DNA of 64,000 nt from Shewanella benthica KT99 (GTDB taxonomy: Bacteria; Pseudomonadota; Gammaproteobacteria; Enterobacterales; Shewanellaceae): assembly GCF_000172075.1 (NCBI RefSeq), contig NZ_ABIC01000010.1:62001-126000 (forward strand), written 5' to 3'. The position numbers and the translations under genes are program-made. Shown here in pieces: positions 34,976-44,617 of this stretch (the first letter of the stretch is position 1; the number at the start of each line of letters is the position of its first letter). The notes under the pieces were generated by a model that saw nothing but the letters and a program-made list of their open reading frames with translations, was not told the DNA's origin and searched no databases.

Positions 34976-35303
34976 CTGGCTACCTTTTAATAAGGAATTT
35001 ATAATCTCACGTGAATATACGTGACATTAGTAAAAGCGAAAGTGAGCGGACATTATGCCACGCTGATATCAGAAGACTATGATCTCCACGTTAGTTTCTG
35101 TAACGAGTGAAAATGAGTCCGTGGCTTGAGCTTGCTGTGTAGGGGGGGGCTGAACCTCAAGATGCTAGGTATGAGTATCAGGGTAAACAAGGCATTGAAT
35201 ATCCGGCAATAGTTGTATGAGTAGCTTAACAATAACCATTTGCATTTGGCAAACAATGGCTTAAGTAAATTTAATTGCAGTTTTTTATTTTTTTCACGAT
35301 AAT

Positions 35304-35328
35304 GCTTAGCTATATAAGATAGCTAAGC
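35304..35328 (+). promoter_or_regulatory. 10-bp inverted repeat in the ferritin leader/promoter
   Basis: gcttagctat (35304-35313) and atagctaagc (35319-35328) are a perfect palindrome with a 5-nt spacer. The centre contains tataagat, which could be the -10 box. An operator or a 5'-UTR hairpin; the GATAAT at 35298 is Fur-like but not a full Fur box. The upstream 34976-35303 otherwise shows no gene. Confidence 0.5.
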
Positions 35329-35351
35329 AGATATGCGTCGAGAGGAATAAA

Positions 35352-35870
35352 ATGCTGGAAAAAACAATGATTGATCAACTGAACGCTCAGATAAATGTCG
35401 AGTTTTTCTCTTCTAATTTATACCTGCAAATGAGTGCATGGTGTGATGATAAAGGCTTCGAAGGGGCGGCTAAGTTTATGCGTGCTCATGCCAATGAGGA
35501 GATGCAGCATATGCATCGTCTATTTACTTATGTGAGTGAAACCGGTGGTTTACCTCTGCTTGGATCGATAGAGGCGCCTCAGTCTGATTTTACTTCGCTG
35601 TTGGCCTTATTCGAATACACCTACGAGCATGAGCAGATGATCACATCTAAAATCAATGCATTGGCTCATGCCGCATTTACTAATCAAGATTATTCGACGT
35701 TCAACTTTCTGCAGTGGTATGTCTCTGAGCAGCATGAAGAGGAGAAGTTATTTAAATCTATCGTCGATAAGATCCGTCTAGTGGGGGAGGATGGCAAGGC
35801 GCTGTTCTTTGTCGATAAAGATCTCGCCCAAATGGCTGCCCAAGAGTCGACTAGCGTGATGGCGGGGTAA
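35352..35870 (+). CDS. ftnA: Bacterial non-haem ferritin
   Basis: 172 residues, four-helix ferritin. Ferroxidase ligands are visible in helix A ([13 protein letters not shown]), helix B ([12 protein letters not shown]), helix C (YEHEQMI) and helix D ([10 protein letters not shown]). It stores iron as ferric mineral. GAGAGGA precedes ATG 35352. It has a hairpin in the leader (35304-35328) and a terminator at 35884-35904. Tail [11 protein letters not shown] is usual for FtnA. Confidence 0.94.
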   Translation: MLEKTMIDQLNAQINVEFFSSNLYLQMSAWCDDKGFEGAAKFMRAHANEEMQHMHRLFTYVSETGGLPLLGSIEAPQSDFTSLLALFEYTYEHEQMITSKINALAHAAFTNQDYSTFNFLQWYVSEQHEEEKLFKSIVDKIRLVGEDGKALFFVDKDLAQMAAQESTSVMAG

Positions 35871-35883
35871 GCCAGTAAAAAAC

Positions 35884-35904
35884 AAGGAGCCTTGGTGGCT
35901 CCTT
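35884..35904. terminator. Terminator between convergent ftnA and the GGDEF-EAL gene
   Basis: Perfect 8-bp stem aaggagcc/ggctcctt with a 5-nt loop and T-rich ttattgttg on the plus side. Usable in both directions. Confidence 0.65.
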
Positions 35905-35917
35905 TATTGTTGCAGGA

Positions 35918-38900
35918 TTATGGAGCGACTATAGCTTGGGCCTGCTGGTGGAGAAATGATGCTAGTTCTTGCGCCGGTAAAGGATGGGAAAATAGATAAC
36001 CTTGGCCGAAATCACAACCCAGAGCTTGTAACATCTGCCACTGAGCATGAGTTTCTATCCCCTCGGCGACTAGCTTGAGCTCCAGACTCTGGCCCATCAT
36101 AACAATGGCCTTAATCAGCTTGGCATCAGACTCACTCTCCAACATGTTGTCGATAAAACTTTTGTCTATCTTAATGACGGCAATGGGGAATCGTTTCAGG
36201 TAGCTGAGGGAGGAGTAGCCAGTGCCGAAGTCATCGATATAGATATCCAGGCCTAGGGAGCGGATCGACTCCAACACTGTCATGCACTGTTCGGTATCAT
36301 CCATCAACATTGACTCGGTTATCTCTATGTGGAGATATTGGGGCTCGATATCATTTTTCTTTAGCAGGGCTTTGAGGAGACATTTAAAACTGGTTTTATT
36401 CTGGCCGAGCAGTTGTCTGCCAGACACATTTATCGCCATACTTATCTTGAATCCTAATCTGTGCCAATGGGCAAGATCGGTTAATGCCTGCTGTAATACC
36501 CACTCTCCTATAGGTTCTATCAATCCGGTTTCTTCGGCGATTGGGATAAACATATCAGGAGCAATCATGCCGAATTTGGGGTCTTGCCAACGAATGAGCG
36601 CTTCGACCCCGGTGATAGTACGATCGTCCAGATTCACTATGGGTTGATAATGCAAGCAGAACTCTTGTCGAATGACGGCTTGTCTGAGACGTTGTTCGAG
36701 TTGGATGCGTTCGAGTATATGCTCATTCATCTCAGACGAGTAATATCGATAGTTATTGCGGCCATCATTTTTTGCCTGATACATGGCTGTTTCGGCATTC
36801 CGTGTCAGTAACTCTTCACTGCTACCATTTTCCGGAAACAGGCTGATGCCGATACTGGCGGAGATCATTAAGTCATCTCCATCGACTCCAAACGGAGATG
36901 CGAGGCGAGCGTTCACCTTGTCGGCGATTGCCTGAACCTGATGCTGACGTCGGATCCGCGGCAAGATGATGATGAACTCATCGCCACCGAGGCGTGCAAC
37001 AAAATCATGTTTATTCACCAGGGATTTGAGTCTGGAAGCCACTTGTCTCAATAGTTTGTTACCGACCTCATGACCGTAAATATCATTGGTATATTTGAAA
37101 CGGTCGAGATTGATAAACAGGATCGCCACTTGGCGATTATTCTCTTGGGCCATTGTCATCTCTTGCTGTACTTTGATCGTGTAAAGAGAGCGATTAGGCA
37201 GCTTGGTGAGCAGGTCGTAATGGGTTTTATACCAGATATTTTGTTCATACTGTTTACGATTACTGATATCGAGGAAGAGTCCGATATGTTGAATGATCTG
37301 TCCCGCATCATCCTTAACCACTGTAATGGCTAAATATTCCGGATAGACTTGTCCATTCTTGCGTTTGTTCCAAATCTCACCTTGCCATTTCCCTTCAGTC
37401 TGTAGCGACTGCCACATCTCGTCATAGAAATGCCTGGTTTGCTGCTGCGAATTTAATACGGATGGACTCCTGCCTTTGACATCTTCTAAGCTATAACCGG
37501 TGATTTGAGTAAAGGCAGGATTAACCAGCTCGATATGGTTGTCTGCATCTGTGACTAAGATTCCCTCGGAGGAACTCTCGAATACGGCGGCGGCCAATTT
37601 GAGTTGTCGATTGGCCTTGGATCTCTCTTCCAGCATCAAATTAAGCGAGTGAGACAGTTGGGCTATCTCATCCTTACCTCTCACGGGAACTTTAAGTTCG
37701 AGGCTAGGGTCCAGGGTCATCTTCTGCATATCCTTAGCAATTAAGGATATGCTATCGACGAGGTTGCTGATCATGCTTCGCCCTATGATACAGAGTAAGA
37801 TCAAGTTTATCAGCGCCGCTACGATTCCTAGTGCTAAATAGCTGAGGGATGCCGTTTGCTGTCGATAACCGAGTCTGGCTATCTTATCTGTCAGCTTATT
37901 AGTGAGACTGTGGAGCTTCTCTATTGGGGAGCTGGTCATTTCCCACCAAAATTTGCTGTCGATTTCGGGGGCTTGATATTGGAGACTCGCCAGTGATTCG
38001 AGCATAAGTTTATCATCTACGTGAACTAAGCTGTCTTGTTCCTCGATGCTCAAGCCTTGCAGCTTGAGTCGCTGCAGCTTATTTATCTGCTGATGATAGT
38101 TATCTATGGTTTCATCTATGTGCATGATGGCTGCTAGCTTTACCGGAGACAGACCATCTGATTTTTTTAACTCGTTGAGTTTAAATTTTAGCTGATTAAT
38201 ATTGCGATTAAAACTGGCTAAGTATCTCTGCTCTCCCCTTAACAGGTAATTCTTAAAATCATGTATCAAACCGCCATAACCCAATAGTCTACTGATCTTA
38301 TAGGCCTGTTCGATAATATGGATCTGAGACTCTAACGGAGTTCTGACTCGCAGGACTTGTTGGCTGGAACTGCTGTCGAGAATTTCTCTGATCTGTCGTC
38401 TGTTTGGGGTGTCGGCAGTTAACAGGGTTTTTGTGATGGCTTGAGCCTGCAGATGCTGGATACTCTTGATCATGATAAAGGCTTTAGTGTCCAGATATTG
38501 AGCCGATAGCATGCCGTTCATCAAGCCACGCTCTTTTGCAGCTGTTTCCTGAATGGTAAGCACGTTGAGCAGATCCTCGTATGCCTTTGTCTGCTGGGCA
38601 TCCTCTGTTTGTATCTCTAGCTGAGAAAGTAGTACTAATAGTTGGTGGTTGTATTCTGAGTAAAATCGAAAGGCCTCATTCTTTTGTTGTCGATCGACGC
38701 CCAAACGTATTGTGGCCATCTTATGACCACTAGTCTCGATGACTTGCAGATTTGCTCTTAATATTTGGCTGTGGTCGGTTTTCAGAGTTTGTACGAAGGC
38801 TTCCAGAGCCGGACTCTGGAATAATTTATGCCGCTGAGCGTCGGTCCGCTTCCTTTGCCGATTTAAATCAGTTAGATACTTACCTCCATGGCTACTGACA

Positions 38901-39118
38901 TAACCGGCAGAAAGGCCTCTTTCTTTCTGTAATTCGAAGATGAGTTGACTGACTTCACGACTGACCTCGATGGAGAGTGTATTTCTTTGAGCCTGCTGAT
39001 ATTGGTCAAACAGGTGCAACATGCCTATCGAACCCAATAGGGCGAGTAGCAGCATAGGCATAGTGGCAAACAAGATGAGTTTTTGTTTCAGGCTCAGCCT
39101 GTTTAATACCGATGGCAT
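35918..39118 (-). CDS. NIT-HAMP-PAS-GGDEF-EAL dual cyclic-di-GMP enzyme
   Basis: 1066 residues. TM1 at about 12-34, then a NIT-like sensor (nitrate/nitrite sensing domain; FELQKERGLSAGYVSSHG, and a second KERGLMNGMLSA) to about 400. TM2 at about 425-447, HAMP, PAS (about 510-630; FLDIS tail), GGDEF with the intact motif RLGGDEF near 708-712, and EAL with the motif VEALIRW near 838 and loop 6 DDFGTGYSSL near 962. Both active sites look intact, so cyclase, phosphodiesterase or both are possible. A nitrate or nitrite signal is suggested by the NIT domain. It is a single gene, convergent with ferritin. Confidence 0.9.
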   Translation of the reverse strand: MPSVLNRLSLKQKLILFATMPMLLLALLGSIGMLHLFDQYQQAQRNTLSIEVSREVSQLIFELQKERGLSAGYVSSHGGKYLTDLNRQRKRTDAQRHKLFQSPALEAFVQTLKTDHSQILRANLQVIETSGHKMATIRLGVDRQQKNEAFRFYSEYNHQLLVLLSQLEIQTEDAQQTKAYEDLLNVLTIQETAAKERGLMNGMLSAQYLDTKAFIMIKSIQHLQAQAITKTLLTADTPNRRQIREILDSSSSQQVLRVRTPLESQIHIIEQAYKISRLLGYGGLIHDFKNYLLRGEQRYLASFNRNINQLKFKLNELKKSDGLSPVKLAAIMHIDETIDNYHQQINKLQRLKLQGLSIEEQDSLVHVDDKLMLESLASLQYQAPEIDSKFWWEMTSSPIEKLHSLTNKLTDKIARLGYRQQTASLSYLALGIVAALINLILLCIIGRSMISNLVDSISLIAKDMQKMTLDPSLELKVPVRGKDEIAQLSHSLNLMLEERSKANRQLKLAAAVFESSSEGILVTDADNHIELVNPAFTQITGYSLEDVKGRSPSVLNSQQQTRHFYDEMWQSLQTEGKWQGEIWNKRKNGQVYPEYLAITVVKDDAGQIIQHIGLFLDISNRKQYEQNIWYKTHYDLLTKLPNRSLYTIKVQQEMTMAQENNRQVAILFINLDRFKYTNDIYGHEVGNKLLRQVASRLKSLVNKHDFVARLGGDEFIIILPRIRRQHQVQAIADKVNARLASPFGVDGDDLMISASIGISLFPENGSSEELLTRNAETAMYQAKNDGRNNYRYYSSEMNEHILERIQLEQRLRQAVIRQEFCLHYQPIVNLDDRTITGVEALIRWQDPKFGMIAPDMFIPIAEETGLIEPIGEWVLQQALTDLAHWHRLGFKISMAINVSGRQLLGQNKTSFKCLLKALLKKNDIEPQYLHIEITESMLMDDTEQCMTVLESIRSLGLDIYIDDFGTGYSSLSYLKRFPIAVIKIDKSFIDNMLESESDAKLIKAIVMMGQSLELKLVAEGIETHAQWQMLQALGCDFGQGYLFSHPLPAQELASFLHQQAQAIVAP

Positions 39119-39445
39119 GTGTCTGCTCCATGCAAAATTCTCAGCATTGATCTCTATATGAGCGCCGCTGAAAGCTGTTGATTCGAAAAGAGGTGAGAAT
39201 AAGTATCATAGCCAAGTAGGACTGTCACACATATTTCATCAAAGTCTAATCTAGGTCACTAAATAAAATAATAGCGTCAAAAAGTCGACTAACGTACTAT
39301 TTTTGTTGGGGTTATGTTTTTGCTGAATTGGCCAAAGTTTTTAATGAGGAGTTTTGTCTGGTGAAAATGTGGAGGAAGTAACTTAACCTTATAAATCATA
39401 AGGTTAACGTGTTCACTAAAGGGAGTTTAGTTAATGTCCTCAATA

Positions 39446-39482
39446 GCTAAACAAAAATAAGAATAATAGATTTTTGTTTAGC
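39446..39482 (-). terminator. ribB terminator
   Basis: Perfect 13-bp stem gctaaacaaaaat/atttttgtttagc, loop of 11. It lies 29 bp past the ribB stop. 39119-39445 otherwise shows no gene; it holds the GGDEF-EAL promoter. Confidence 0.75.
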
Positions 39483-39510
39483 CTGATAAGCAAATGATAC
39501 TGAGTTGAAT

Positions 39511-40164
39511 CTAGCTTGCCTTCGCCATCAGCGCATGACGGAATTCAATAATATCTTCGATGGTGAGTACTGGCAGATCGTGCTTCGCGCCAAATTGAAT
39601 GATCTCAGGCAGTCTCGCCATGGTGCCATCCGGGTTGGTTATTTCACACAGTACACCGGCGGGCTTCAATCCTGCCAATTGCATGAGATCTATGGTGCCT
39701 TCGGTATGGCCGCGACGGGTCATTACCCCCCCTGGCTGAGCGCGTAGCGGATATACATGTCCAGGGCGTGCTAAATCACCTGCGACTGCGTTATCGGCTG
39801 TGGCTGCCTTGATGGTGGTGACGCGATCCGCGGCTGAAACACCTGTGGTAACGCCTACCTTAGCCTCGATACTGATGGTGAATGCGGTACCGTATTGGCT
39901 GGAGTTGTCTTCGACCATAGGTGGCAAGTCCAGATGCTTGACCCGCTCGTCGGTTAAACATAGGCAGACTATGCCGCTACCTTCACGAATAAGCAGTGCC
40001 ATCTGTTCATTGGTTAGCATTTCTGCCGAATAGATCAGGTCGCCTTCGTTTTCTCTGTCTTCATCATCGACGACGAGAACGCCTAGGCCTTGTTTAAGTG
40101 CTTCTAGTGCGACTTCGACGCGCTCAATTGCGGTGCCGAAAGGGGAGAGTAGTGACTGATTCAT
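39511..40164 (-). CDS. ribB: 3,4-dihydroxy-2-butanone-4-phosphate synthase
   Basis: 217 residues of stand-alone RibB type (no GTP cyclohydrolase II domain). Active-site signatures are [36 protein letters not shown] and MTRRGHTEG. It converts ribulose-5-phosphate to the four-carbon precursor of riboflavin. The long leader carries an FMN riboswitch (40325-40578). ATG 40164 is preceded by AAGGATT. Confidence 0.96.
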   Translation of the reverse strand: MNQSLLSPFGTAIERVEVALEALKQGLGVLVVDDEDRENEGDLIYSAEMLTNEQMALLIREGSGIVCLCLTDERVKHLDLPPMVEDNSSQYGTAFTISIEAKVGVTTGVSAADRVTTIKAATADNAVAGDLARPGHVYPLRAQPGGVMTRRGHTEGTIDLMQLAGLKPAGVLCEITNPDGTMARLPEIIQFGAKHDLPVLTIEDIIEFRHALMAKAS

Positions 40165-40324
40165 GGGTTAAATCCTTAATAAACAACATTGTTTTTTCCA
40201 GAATCAGGGCGTGCAGAAAATGACACCGACATTGACAAGCAATGGGGTGCTTAAGCTGAAGCGAGTAAGCACAGTGACAGATACCGATGAAGGTATGTCT
40301 GTGGGGCTTCTCGTTGCATCTTTA

Positions 40325-40578
40325 CATTCTCTCTCATCCGGACTCAGACTCGCTACTTAAGCTTAAGGCTGTGAGTAGAAAGTTCATTACCGTCGACTCT
40401 GGAATGTTTTACTTAGGGTAAAAGGCACCAGATCTGCTGACCCCAGGCTGCTTATATTTATCAATATGAGCTTGCTTGGGCGCTCGCGGGCTTAAGACTC
40501 GAGTGAGATGATTAAATCGAATCGAGTACTATCACCGCCGGTGGGGAGTTACACCCCGCCCTGAGAATTTACTCGTAC
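40325..40578 (-). promoter_or_regulatory. FMN riboswitch (RFN element) of ribB
   Basis: On the minus strand it starts with ttctcagggcggggtg, then actccccaccggcggtgat, and ends with gagtccggatgagagagaat, all hallmark blocks of the FMN aptamer. A variable insert of about 150 nt lies between. Between aptamer and ATG (40165-40324) a hairpin acagacatacc/ggtatctgt occurs without a U-run, so translation control or Rho-dependent termination is more likely than intrinsic termination. Confidence 0.92.
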
Positions 40579-40747
40579 ATCATCTTAGGTGTCAGGCCTG
40601 AGTTATCTAGTCCTATACCAGTAAGATTTAGCTGTCGAGCGCCAGTATGGTGCACTTGTTTTAAACAAATGACAAGAGTAAGGAATAGGGGGCTTGCCCT
40701 TTACCTGAGACGGCATCCTCTTTAGAATCTTATTTCGAAAGTGCCAA

Positions 40748-43018
40748 ATGAGTCATCAATTACCAAGGATGTGTAAGATGCCTAGATACCGTCGATCCTT
40801 TGCGGATTGCAGATTAAATTTACTATTTGTGCCCTTGATACTAAGCCTATCGCTTGGGTGTACAGATACCTTGAGAGAAATACCTATGAAACAAGCCGAT
40901 AATCTTCTTCCTCCGGTCGCCAAGAAAGTGCCATTTGAGCTAAATCTCCATGGAGTGAAGCGGATCGATGACTATTATTGGCTCAGGGATGATGAGAGAA
41001 AAGATTCTCAGATACTGGCACATTTAGAGGCCGAGAATCGCTACAAAACGGCTCAGTTTGCTCCCTATGAGGCACTACAGCAGACCCTCTTCGACGAATT
41101 GATTGGCCGGCTGGATAAAGACGAGTCGAGTGTGCCTTATAAGTGGCATAGCCATTGGTATTCGCGGCGTTATCAGCTTGGGTTCGAGTATCCAGTGATG
41201 ATCCGTAGTGATAGTGATATGCGAGTGAGTCAGGCATCGGCGGCGATATTGTCAGAAGACGCTCAGCTAGCGTCTCAAAAACATAATAATGAACAGGTAT
41301 TACTCGATGTGAATGTGCGGGCCAGTGGCCACGATTTCTATGGTTTAGGTGGTGTGTCCATCAGTCATGACGAGTCTAAGCTGGCGTTTGGCGAAGATAC
41401 CCTCAGCAGGCGCATGTACAAGATATATTTCAAAGACATTGACAGCGGAGCCTTGCTCGATGATGTCTTGGATGGCACAGATGGTGGTTCTGTGTGGGCG
41501 AATGACAATCAACATGTGTTCTATATCAAGAAAGATCCGCAAACTTTACTAGGGAATCAAGTGTTTCGTCATCGGCTGGGTACCGAGCAGTCTCAGGATG
41601 TGCTGGTGTACGAAGAGCAAGACGATACCTATTATATATCACTGGGGAAAAGCTTAGATGAAACTCGTATTGTACTGTTTCATGAGAGTACCATCACCAG
41701 TCAGGTGTCTGTGCTTGATGCTGACCAGCCGTTAACTCAGTTCGAGCCATTATTGCCCAGAGAAGAGGGTCATGAATACTCAGTATCTAAGTTAGGTGAT
41801 GAGTATTACATCTTAACTAATTGGCAGGCCGAAAATTTCAGGCTGATGAAAGCCAGTGAAAGCCAGATTTCAGATAAGAGTCAGTGGCAAGAGGTCATAG
41901 CCGCTGCCGCAGATACGCGTATCGAAGATATTTTGCTATTAAAAGACTATCTGATCGTGCAAACCCGCACCCAAGGTGTAAGTCAGATAGAAGTGCGTCC
42001 CTTCAATGAGCAAGCATCCTATCAGTTGACGTTTAATGATCCTGCCTATGTCGTAGGCTTGGATGTGAACGCCAGTCAGCCAAGTGACAAGTTGCGTATC
42101 TATTATTCTAGCCCGACTACGCCTGAGTCTGTCTATGAATACGACTTGAGTCAGCCGATGAATAGACGCCTGTTGAAGCAGGAGAAAGTGCTGGGAGATT
42201 TCGATAGCGAACGTTATCAAGCAGAGAGACTGTTCATTACGGCTCGAGACGGAGCTAAAGTGCCGGTGACTCTGGTATATCGCAAAGATAAGTTCACTAA
42301 GGATGGGTCAAACCCTCTGTATCAATATGGCTATGGCGCTTATGGTCATACGGTAGAACCCGACTTCGATAGCTCGGCGATAAGCTTGTTGGATCGTGGC
42401 GTGGTATATGCCATCGCCCATGTCAGAGGGGGAGAGATGCTGGGTCGCCCATGGTATGACTCGGGTCGCATGCTAAATAAGCAACACAGCTTCGATGATT
42501 TTGTCGATGTGACTAAGGCGTTAGTCGCTCAGGGATATGGCGATAGCAACAAGGTGCTCGCCGCTGGTGGTAGTGCCGGTGGTTTATTGATGGGGGGCGT
42601 GATAAATCAGGCGCCCGAACTGTATTTTGCCGTGGCTGCCCATGTGCCTTTCGTGGATATTGTCACGACTATGCTCGATGAGACTATCCCACTAACCACC
42701 AATGAATATGATGAGTGGGGCAACCCCAATGACAAGGTCTATTTCGATTATATGCTGAGTTATTCACCCTATGATCAAATGACCAGGCAGGCCTATCCCC
42801 ACCTATTGGTGACCACGGGATTACATGATTCTCAGGTGCAATATTTTGAGCCTGCGAAATGGGTGGCTAAGTTGAGGGATTATAAGACAGATGATAATAA
42901 GTTGCTGTTTCATATCGACATGGAAGCGGGACATGGGGGCAAGAGTGGTCGTTATCGTCGTTATCAAGATACGGCACAGGAATATGCCTTCTTTCTTGGT
43001 TTATTAGGCCTAAATTAG
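40748..43018 (+). CDS. ptrB: Oligopeptidase B-like S9A peptidase with lipoprotein signal
   Basis: 756 residues. N-terminal membrane signal with lipobox LSLGC (Cys38), so probably a lipoprotein; M1 or a later Met (11) may be the start. β-propeller, then α/β hydrolase domain with nucleophile Ser609 (GGSAGGLLMGG), Asp in GLHDSQVQYFEP and His in GHGGKSGRYR. YDEWGNPND is the family acidic region for basic P1 recognition. It cleaves after Arg/Lys in short peptides. Classical PtrB is cytosolic (about 686 residues); the added lipoprotein signal implies a periplasmic enzyme. Confidence 0.9.
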   Translation: MSHQLPRMCKMPRYRRSFADCRLNLLFVPLILSLSLGCTDTLREIPMKQADNLLPPVAKKVPFELNLHGVKRIDDYYWLRDDERKDSQILAHLEAENRYKTAQFAPYEALQQTLFDELIGRLDKDESSVPYKWHSHWYSRRYQLGFEYPVMIRSDSDMRVSQASAAILSEDAQLASQKHNNEQVLLDVNVRASGHDFYGLGGVSISHDESKLAFGEDTLSRRMYKIYFKDIDSGALLDDVLDGTDGGSVWANDNQHVFYIKKDPQTLLGNQVFRHRLGTEQSQDVLVYEEQDDTYYISLGKSLDETRIVLFHESTITSQVSVLDADQPLTQFEPLLPREEGHEYSVSKLGDEYYILTNWQAENFRLMKASESQISDKSQWQEVIAAAADTRIEDILLLKDYLIVQTRTQGVSQIEVRPFNEQASYQLTFNDPAYVVGLDVNASQPSDKLRIYYSSPTTPESVYEYDLSQPMNRRLLKQEKVLGDFDSERYQAERLFITARDGAKVPVTLVYRKDKFTKDGSNPLYQYGYGAYGHTVEPDFDSSAISLLDRGVVYAIAHVRGGEMLGRPWYDSGRMLNKQHSFDDFVDVTKALVAQGYGDSNKVLAAGGSAGGLLMGGVINQAPELYFAVAAHVPFVDIVTTMLDETIPLTTNEYDEWGNPNDKVYFDYMLSYSPYDQMTRQAYPHLLVTTGLHDSQVQYFEPAKWVAKLRDYKTDDNKLLFHIDMEAGHGGKSGRYRRYQDTAQEYAFFLGLLGLN

Positions 43019-43098
43019 GTGCTAGCACCTAGCTTGATATGATCCAGGTAAAGTGGACACTGGGTCTCACATCTTGATTTAATTGTTATGGAGTTATT

Positions 43099-43365
43099 GT
43101 GGTCGAGTCTAATTGGAAGTTATACATGATCCGCTGCGGCAATGGCCACCTCTATACTGGTGTGACTACAGATATAGAGCGCCGCTTAAAGGAACATCAG
43201 GCGGGGGGGATTAAGGCGGCTAAATTCCTTCGAGGCAAGGGGCCGCTCGCTTTGGCGTATTGTGAAAATGTCGGCAACCGTTCAGAGGCATTAAAGCGAG
43301 AGATTAGCGTTAAGAAATTGTCCAGACAGAAGAAACTACTCATGATTGTTGAGGCTAATGCCTGA
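43099..43365 (+). CDS. GIY-YIG nuclease domain protein (YhbQ-like)
   Basis: 88 residues starting at GTG 43099 with GGAG 6 nt upstream. The motif LYMIRCGNGHLYTGVTTD stands for GIY...YIG; further conserved are ERRLKEHQAG and RSEALKREISVKKL. Small members act as structure-selective nucleases; function in bacteria is unclear. Monocistronic between ptrB and the PAP2 gene. Confidence 0.85.
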   Translation: MVESNWKLYMIRCGNGHLYTGVTTDIERRLKEHQAGGIKAAKFLRGKGPLALAYCENVGNRSEALKREISVKKLSRQKKLLMIVEANA

Positions 43366-43538
43366 CTCGACTCTCATTTAGAAAGCGCCTAATGGCCCAT
43401 CTGCTCTTAGTCCTGGTTCTGGTATCGAGTGAGTTGCATACTGGCTACGACTTTTCTGATATTTACATAGTGCAAAATGTGATCTGGGTAGCAGAGCATA
43501 GATGTGCGTATGTAATAAATTGAAGCTTTACAAGCATA

Positions 43539-43555
43539 TTCACGGAATTTTCACG
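43539..43555 (+). promoter_or_regulatory. Direct repeat upstream of the PAP2 gene
   Basis: ttcacg at 43539-43544 and 43550-43555, an 11-bp period, as often bound by OmpR/PhoB-type regulators. catataat at 43563-43570 may be a -10 box. Candidate only. Confidence 0.35.
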
Positions 43556-43598
43556 TTCGATTCATATAATGGCATCGATGAAAAATTCGGAGTCCGTT

Positions 43599-44411
43599 AT
43601 GAACAACAGAATTTCTTCACGAGGCACTTGGAGCTTACAATCTCGTGAAATGACAGGGTATGGATTTCAATTTCTGCTACTGGCACTGTTTGTGGTGCAT
43701 GTACTTACATTAAATGATGCGACCAATTTATCTCTATTTCAGAGCATTAATGCTATGGGGGCTAGATTACCCGCTTGGTTGGTCAGCGCTATTACCGATC
43801 TAGGTAATGGGACTACTCTAGGCGTAATTGTGCTCTGCTATCTGGTCAAGCGTCCCGAACTCACGTTGAGAGTGGTGGTTGCAGCCATACTTTCTTTGTT
43901 GATGGTGCCTCTGATTAAAGATTATTTCGCGGCCCCCAGGCCCGCAGCGATCTTGGAATATTTAAATATTATAGGCGAGACCCGGCATACGAATAGCTTT
44001 CCCTCGGGCCATACCGCGACGGATTTTCTGTTTGCGGTAACTATTTTCCTGGTGAGTAAGTGCAATAAAGTTAAGTTGGGTTTGATCGCCGTCGCTGCAA
44101 TTGTGGGTGCTTCACGCATCATGGTCGGGGCTCATTGGCCTGCGGATGTTGTCATGGGAGCTATCGTCGGTGCTTTGTGTGCTTATGGTGCGCTATTACT
44201 TGCTCCTCTAGTGAAGCTCACAGATACACTGAGGTTGCGAAGTTACCTGGTGCTCTTGGTGGTTATCCTGCTCTGTGAACTGGATAAAGGTTATGATGCC
44301 GATGCATTTTGGCAAGTGATCATGCTGAGGTGGATCTGGTTTAGTGTATGCGCAGGATTGATTTGGCAGTTTTGGAAGCGAACTCATAGAGCCGCTAAGC
44401 TAGAGGGATAA
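43599..44411 (+). CDS. PAP2-family phosphatase, membrane
   Basis: 270 residues from ATG 43599, which has GGAG 6 nt upstream; ATG 43569 lacks a site. Six hydrophobic helices. The PAP2 motifs are KDYFAAPRP, FPSGHT and SRIMVGAHWPADV. Substrates of the family are undecaprenyl-, phosphatidylglycerol- or other lipid phosphates. Long C-terminal part with LLVVILLCELD. Convergent with a gene fragment whose stop overlaps its end. Confidence 0.88.
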   Translation: MNNRISSRGTWSLQSREMTGYGFQFLLLALFVVHVLTLNDATNLSLFQSINAMGARLPAWLVSAITDLGNGTTLGVIVLCYLVKRPELTLRVVVAAILSLLMVPLIKDYFAAPRPAAILEYLNIIGETRHTNSFPSGHTATDFLFAVTIFLVSKCNKVKLGLIAVAAIVGASRIMVGAHWPADVVMGAIVGALCAYGALLLAPLVKLTDTLRLRSYLVLLVVILLCELDKGYDADAFWQVIMLRWIWFSVCAGLIWQFWKRTHRAAKLEG

Positions 44412-44617
44412 TCTGAGCTAAGTGAAAATTTTGAACTGACTTGGAATCGAGTATGATATTTGTAAGCCCACCGACCCCAATTATCTCCAGTGAGCCTGCT
44501 CCCGTATTGGCGACCATAGCGTTGAGCCCGTTAGCATCGAGTTGCATCACCTGTAGACAGTGTTCCAGAGGCTCCATGCTGGCGCCATTAACGTTAATAA
44601 TGCATCCGGATAGGGCG
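44395..44617 (-). pseudogene. C-terminal fragment of an unrecognised protein, cut by the IS
   Basis: The minus-strand frame is open into the IS end and reads CIINVNGASMEPLEHCLQ, VMQLDANGLNAMVANTGAG, SLEIIGVGGLTNIILD and ends AQIIPLA. It looks like a real protein but I do not recognise it. Its 5' part is missing past 44618, where the defective ISAs1 copy begins. The stop overlaps the 3' end of the PAP2 gene on the other strand. Confidence 0.5.
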
